In this document: one piece after another, positions 61,054 through 64,000 of the stretch
Layout of the letters: each line of letters opens with the position of its first letter
Numbering within the stretch: the first letter of the stretch is position 1
Assembly: GCA_017445755.1 (NCBI GenBank)
Contig: JAFSSE010000022.1
Location: forward strand, 1 to 64,000
Reading direction: 5' to 3'
DNA from: Bacteroidales bacterium
Lineage (GTDB): Bacteria > Bacteroidota > Bacteroidia > Bacteroidales > UBA932
DNA length: 64,000 nucleotides
Program-made: the position numbers and the translations under genes
The notes under the pieces: generated by a model
What the model was told of the DNA's origin: nothing
Databases searched by the model: none
What the model saw: only the letters and a program-made list of their open reading frames with translations

Positions 61054-62256
61054 TTAGAAAACGCGTAAAAGACGGCTTCGAGAAAGCAGGGCGGCGCCGA
61101 TAGGGGCCGCCTGGTGGCCCAGTTTCGTGAATTTAATATGGGTATCCCGTCCTACGAAGTTCTGGGAGTGCTTTTTGACGGCGCTACGGATCGGGAGCAT
61201 CAGATAGTCCCCGGTTACAGCCATCTTGCCTCCGATGACAACCAGCTCAGGATTGAATATGTTGATCAGTCCCGCGAGACCCCGTCCCAGAAGCTCTCCA
61301 ACCTCCTGGACCTTCTCGATGCAGAGGACGTCTTCTTCACGGACGGCCTTGTAGATGTCATTGATGGTAATCTTGTCGCCCCTGTTGTATTTGTCCGTAA
61401 GGGTGGATGCCCTTCCGCTTCGCAGCCCGGCGAGAACTTCCCTGTGAAGAGCCGTTCCGGAGGCCCCGGTTTCGAAGCAGCCGATTTTACCGCAGCGGCA
61501 GATAATGTCATTGTTGAAGTAGGGGAAGTGGCCGAATTCACCGGCAAAGCCCGACTTTCCGTAGAAGAGGTTGCCGCCGAGGATAATACCCATGCCAAGA
61601 CCCCAGCTGACATTGATGAAGAGCATGTTGTTCTCCTTTTCGGCGATGCCGTCAAGGTATTCCCCGTAAGCCATGGCCCTGGAGTCGTTTTCGATAATTA
61701 CCCTTGTTCCAAGTTCTTCGCTGAGGATTCCGCTGATGGTTTTACCGCTCGGAAGGGGATAGGAGTAGCTTTCCCCGGTCTCCGGGTTGATACGGCCAGT
61801 AACGCTGATGCCGAGCCCGAGGACCTTGTTCCAGTCAAGATGGACACTGTCGGTATAGTCCCGGATGGATGTACTTAAGGTCAGGATCGACTCTTCATTG
61901 TTTTTCAGGACGAAGGGGCGGTCTTCGCTGAAATAGATGAGATTGCCTTTGAAATCGGTGACTGCGAGCGTCGCATGGCTGTGCCGCACGTCAACGCCCA
62001 CGAAATAACCTGCTTCCGGATTCAGCCCGAAGACGCTCGGACGGCGTCCCCCCGAGGTCCCGTGCTTACCGAGATCGACCATAAAGCCCTCATCCATCAG
62101 TTCCTGGATAAGTTTAGTGACTGTAGGAACACTGGTGACCAGTTCCTTGCTCAGTGCGGCGATACTGAATTCGCCCTCTTCTATGCATCTTGACAAAATT
62201 CGTTTTTTCAGGATGCTGTTTTTCGTGTCTTTTTTATCCAGGAATGTGTTTCGCAT
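61054..62256 (-). CDS. ROK-family transcriptional regulator
   Basis: 400 residues. N-terminal winged helix (ILSRCIEEGEFSIAALSKELVTSVPTVTKLIQELMDEG, about 20-58) and a ROK sugar-kinase-like domain with FVGVDVRHSHATLAV, VSWGLGMGIILGG, GEFGHFPY and zinc motif CRCGKIGCFE. NagC/Mlc-like; the sugar ligand is unknown. A well-spaced promoter lies just upstream. Confidence 0.9.
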   Translation of the reverse strand: MRNTFLDKKDTKNSILKKRILSRCIEEGEFSIAALSKELVTSVPTVTKLIQELMDEGFMVDLGKHGTSGGRRPSVFGLNPEAGYFVGVDVRHSHATLAVTDFKGNLIYFSEDRPFVLKNNEESILTLSTSIRDYTDSVHLDWNKVLGLGISVTGRINPETGESYSYPLPSGKTISGILSEELGTRVIIENDSRAMAYGEYLDGIAEKENNMLFINVSWGLGMGIILGGNLFYGKSGFAGEFGHFPYFNNDIICRCGKIGCFETGASGTALHREVLAGLRSGRASTLTDKYNRGDKITINDIYKAVREEDVLCIEKVQEVGELLGRGLAGLINIFNPELVVIGGKMAVTGDYLMLPIRSAVKKHSQNFVGRDTHIKFTKLGHQAAPIGAALLSRSRLLRVF

Positions 62257-62277
62257 AGGTTTTTTCTCTAATTGACG

Positions 62278-62308
62278 CGAAAATAATTAAAAATTTTAAA
62301 ATTCCAAA
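62278..62308 (-). promoter_or_regulatory. Promoter of the ROK regulator
   Basis: TTTG (62305-62308), 19 bases, TATTTTCG (62278-62285) on the minus strand. The -7 box has C in place of the third T. The region around it is strongly AT-rich. Confidence 0.55.
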
Positions 62309-62375
62309 GAAATATTTGGAAATATTTGAAAAATTTTACCCTTTGAACTATTTGCTGTTTTGATTACCCTGCCCA

Positions 62376-62411
62376 TACGGCTTCCCGTAGGCAAAACCGG
62401 CCTGTTTTGCC
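62376..62411. other. Pair of adjacent hairpins after the LysR gene
   Basis: A 5-pair stem (62376-62380 with 62385-62389) directly followed by an 8-pair stem (62390-62397 with 62404-62411). No T-tract follows on either strand, so a simple intrinsic terminator is not supported. Confidence 0.5.
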
Positions 62412-62442
62412 CATGAGAATGACTTAGCGGAGGCGGAGGGGG

Positions 62443-63018
62443 CTACAGTAGGGACTGAAGGAGGGCGGCGAAGGGCTTGGAGGAGAAACCGGGGGCGGTG
62501 AGAACCGTGAAGGCGAGGTCGGCCGAGCGGTCCTGAGAGGGGACGGAGAGGGTGACGGCGAGGTCGGCGGGGTGGGTCCGGAAGAGGTCAGCGGAAGGGG
62601 AGGGGGTGGAGAGAAGCTGCTGGAAATCAGTGCTTTCCGGGTAGATTGAGAGCGAGAAGGCGGCGCCGGTCAGCTCTTCCATGCGCTTAAGTACCGGGGG
62701 GAGGACATGGGTCGCTATGAAGTCTGTGGTGGCGATTCGGACGGGCTGCTCTTTCGGGCGCATGGCGGGAGAGAGAATCGCAGTGACTTCGTCGTAGAGG
62801 TCATTGAGGCGGGTGGCGTAGTCCATAAATATGCGCCCCTCGGGAGTCAGGGAAACGGAGGAGCGCGAGCGCTCTAACAACTTGACACCCAGTTCCTTCT
62901 CAAGAGAGCTGATACTTTGGCTGACGGCCGACTGGGATATACCGAATTCCCCGGCGGCTTTGGAGAAACCGCCGGTGCGGACAACCGCCAGGAATAAGCT
63001 GATTCGGTGATCTTTCAA
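62443..63018 (-). CDS. Short LysR-type regulator
   Basis: 191 residues, against about 290-300 for LysR proteins. The winged helix-turn-helix is complete (ISLFLAVVRTGGFSKAAGEF then GISQSAVSQSISSLEKELGVKLLER, about 5-50) plus the linker helix and the first part of the effector domain (VRIATTDFIATHVLPPVLKR). The second effector subdomain is missing and no continuation is found in other frames downstream. Either a natural short form or a truncated gene. It follows the ferredoxin gene by 6 bases on the same strand. Confidence 0.7.
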   Translation of the reverse strand: MKDHRISLFLAVVRTGGFSKAAGEFGISQSAVSQSISSLEKELGVKLLERSRSSVSLTPEGRIFMDYATRLNDLYDEVTAILSPAMRPKEQPVRIATTDFIATHVLPPVLKRMEELTGAAFSLSIYPESTDFQQLLSTPSPSADLFRTHPADLAVTLSVPSQDRSADLAFTVLTAPGFSSKPFAALLQSLL

Positions 63019-63024
63019 ACTCGA

Positions 63025-63198
63025 CTATTCTGCCGGGGCGATGGCACCCATCGGGCAGACCTCGGCGCAGGTGCCGCAGTCGATGCAGATGTTGGGATCA
63101 ATCTTGTAGAAGTCTCCTTCGGAGATTGCGCCCTGGGGGCATTCGCCGATGCAAGTGCCGCATGCGATGCAAATATCTTCTGAAATCTTGTAAGCCAT
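63025..63198 (-). CDS. 2[4Fe-4S] ferredoxin
   Basis: 57 residues starting MAYKISEDICIACGTCIGEC. Two CxxCxxCxxxCP motifs (CIACGTCIGECP and CIDCGTCAEVCP) with the internal symmetry of clostridial ferredoxins. Soluble low-potential electron carrier, for example for pyruvate:ferredoxin oxidoreductase. RBS-like AAAGGA upstream. Too small to be noticed by size cut-offs but unambiguous. Confidence 0.95.
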   Translation of the reverse strand: MAYKISEDICIACGTCIGECPQGAISEGDFYKIDPNICIDCGTCAEVCPMGAIAPAE

Positions 63199-63226
63199 AA
63201 TATTAATCCTTTATTTGTTGCGGCTG

Positions 63227-63256
63227 CAAATTTAGCGATTTTATTTGATTTTCAAA
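63227..63256 (-). promoter_or_regulatory. Promoter of the ferredoxin gene
   Basis: Minus strand TTTG (63253-63256), 18 bases, TAAATTTG (63227-63234). It interleaves with the plus-strand promoter of the next gene. Confidence 0.65.
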
Positions 63257-63274
63257 CAAAGCGGATTAACTTTG
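63244..63274 (+). promoter_or_regulatory. Promoter of the DUF1573 lipoprotein gene
   Basis: TTTG (63244-63247), 19 bases, TAACTTTG (63267-63274). The expected start of transcription coincides with the ATG at 63280. Confidence 0.65.
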
Positions 63275-63279
63275 TCTCC

Positions 63280-64000
63280 ATGAGACGAATCCTGTATATG
63301 TTCATGCTCTTTGCCGCCATTTCCTGTGGGGGCAGGTCATCTTCTGTAAAGCAATCTGGTACAGGTAGTTCCGACCAGTCCGATGTCGCAGATGCTACCG
63401 CTGAAACAGTCGCCGATACCGCAGCAGATGCGGTAGATGAGGCCTTGAGAATAATCAGCGAAGCGGAATCAGGCAGGAGGGCGGCTTCGGAGGAACCCGC
63501 TCTTTCGTCCCGGTCAGTGAAGATTTCCGATGCGATAGAGCTGGACAGGACCGTCTTTGATTTTGGGGATTTCCTGGTTTCCGACGGTCCTAAAACCTGC
63601 TCCTTTACGGTGGCAAACAAGGGGAAAGAGCCCCTGACGATTCTGGAAGTCATTTCCTCCTGCGGCTGCACCGGGGCGACATGGACCCATGATCCCATAC
63701 CGCAGGGAGGGAAGGGGACAATTACTGCGACATACAAGAATGAAGACGGTCCCATTCCCTTCGACAAGACGCTGACTGTTTATTTTTCTTCGCTTGAAAA
63801 GCCCGTTCTCCTTCACCTTCGGGGCGTTCCGAGGGCGAAAACTGTTCCCCTTGAGGAATCGTATGGAGCATTCCGCTGCGGGGACATCGGATTCAAGTCG
63901 GATGTCTTCAAGGCCGGAAATCTCGAGCAGGGCGGGTCTAAGAGCGATGAAACGACTATTGCAAACCTCGGGAAACGAGCGGTGTCTGTCTCCTTTAAGA
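63280..64000 (+). CDS. DUF1573 lipoprotein, N-terminal part (cut by the window edge)
   Basis: 240 residues to the edge. Lipobox MRRILYMFMLFAAISCGG (Cys16), a low-complexity Ala/Asp-rich linker (about 30-70), then a DUF1573 ASPM/MSP-like beta-sandwich: DFGDFLVSDGPKTCSFTVAN, VISSCGCTGATW, and GGKGTITATYKNED. The SCGCT motif is the family hallmark. A second similar unit begins near the edge. Periplasmic or surface; function unknown. Confidence 0.85.
   Translation, partial: MRRILYMFMLFAAISCGGRSSSVKQSGTGSSDQSDVADATAETVADTAADAVDEALRIISEAESGRRAASEEPALSSRSVKISDAIELDRTVFDFGDFLVSDGPKTCSFTVANKGKEPLTILEVISSCGCTGATWTHDPIPQGGKGTITATYKNEDGPIPFDKTLTVYFSSLEKPVLLHLRGVPRAKTVPLEESYGAFRCGDIGFKSDVFKAGNLEQGGSKSDETTIANLGKRAVSVSFK

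Overview
The window looks like a chromosomal segment of a Bacteroidales bacterium of moderately high GC, possibly Rikenellaceae-like; the exact genus cannot be read from the sequence. The pointers are: promoters of the Bacteroidetes type (TTTG, about 19-21 bases, then TAnnTTTG); a six-gene Na+-translocating NADH:quinone reductase operon; a serine palmitoyltransferase for sphingolipids; FimB/Mfa2-like and DUF4493/DUF6359/DUF6340/DUF5606 lipoproteins and small proteins; a PUR-type DUF3276 protein; and the gene orders nusB-yajC-ybbR-coaE, zapA-6S RNA-rny and xerC-hpf.

Layout. Positions 1-3313 are AT-richer accessory DNA, read here as the right end of an element integrated into a tRNA-Asp gene: a displaced 3' half of tRNA-Asp with its terminator lies at 3314-3393. 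The element carries a two-gene cassette, a small unknown protein followed by a BrxL-like AAA+ ATPase whose usual Lon protease end is replaced by a metzincin-type zinc protease domain (HExxHxxGxxD). I consider this the best candidate for an undescribed (probably defence) system. From 3400 the backbone runs: uvrA; a minus-strand surface operon (two fimbrillin-like lipoproteins, a GT4 and a GT-A glycosyltransferase, a Stealth phosphotransferase); nqrA-F with an unusual 234-bp palindrome-rich element after nqrF; tRNA-Gly(CCC); a candidate small RNA; the UvrD/PcrA helicase; a DUF4493 lipoprotein; an orphan protein; an outer-membrane protein with a 5'-nucleotidase; dsbD; rny; 6S RNA; zapA and its coiled-coil partner.

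A second accessory patch (29717-31479) is bounded by perfect 34-bp direct repeats and splits what was probably one divergent promoter region between the zapA operon and nadE. It is AT-rich and holds an Imm11/Imm43-like immunity gene, the tail of a lost toxin, a membrane protein and an IS3-family transposase remnant: an orphan-immunity cassette. Backbone resumes with nadE, a purine/methylthio-nucleoside salvage operon (mtaD and two tandem purine nucleoside phosphorylases that differ at the base-specificity residue), the PUR protein, and the nusB-yajC-ybbR-coaE-DUF5606-rimO-DUF6340 run.

Next come glpABC, a GH36 alpha-galactosidase, an HsdR_N single-domain nuclease-like protein, cca, xerC, hpf, holA, an ABC exporter pair, a 5'-nucleotidase split into two genes, yicC, spt, glnS, a ROK regulator, a short LysR protein, a 2[4Fe-4S] ferredoxin and, at the right edge, the start of a DUF1573 lipoprotein. 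Energy metabolism (NQR, GlpABC, ferredoxin), envelope building (glycosyltransferases, lipoproteins, sphingolipid enzyme) and nucleotide salvage dominate the backbone; the two AT-rich patches are the conflict and mobile parts.
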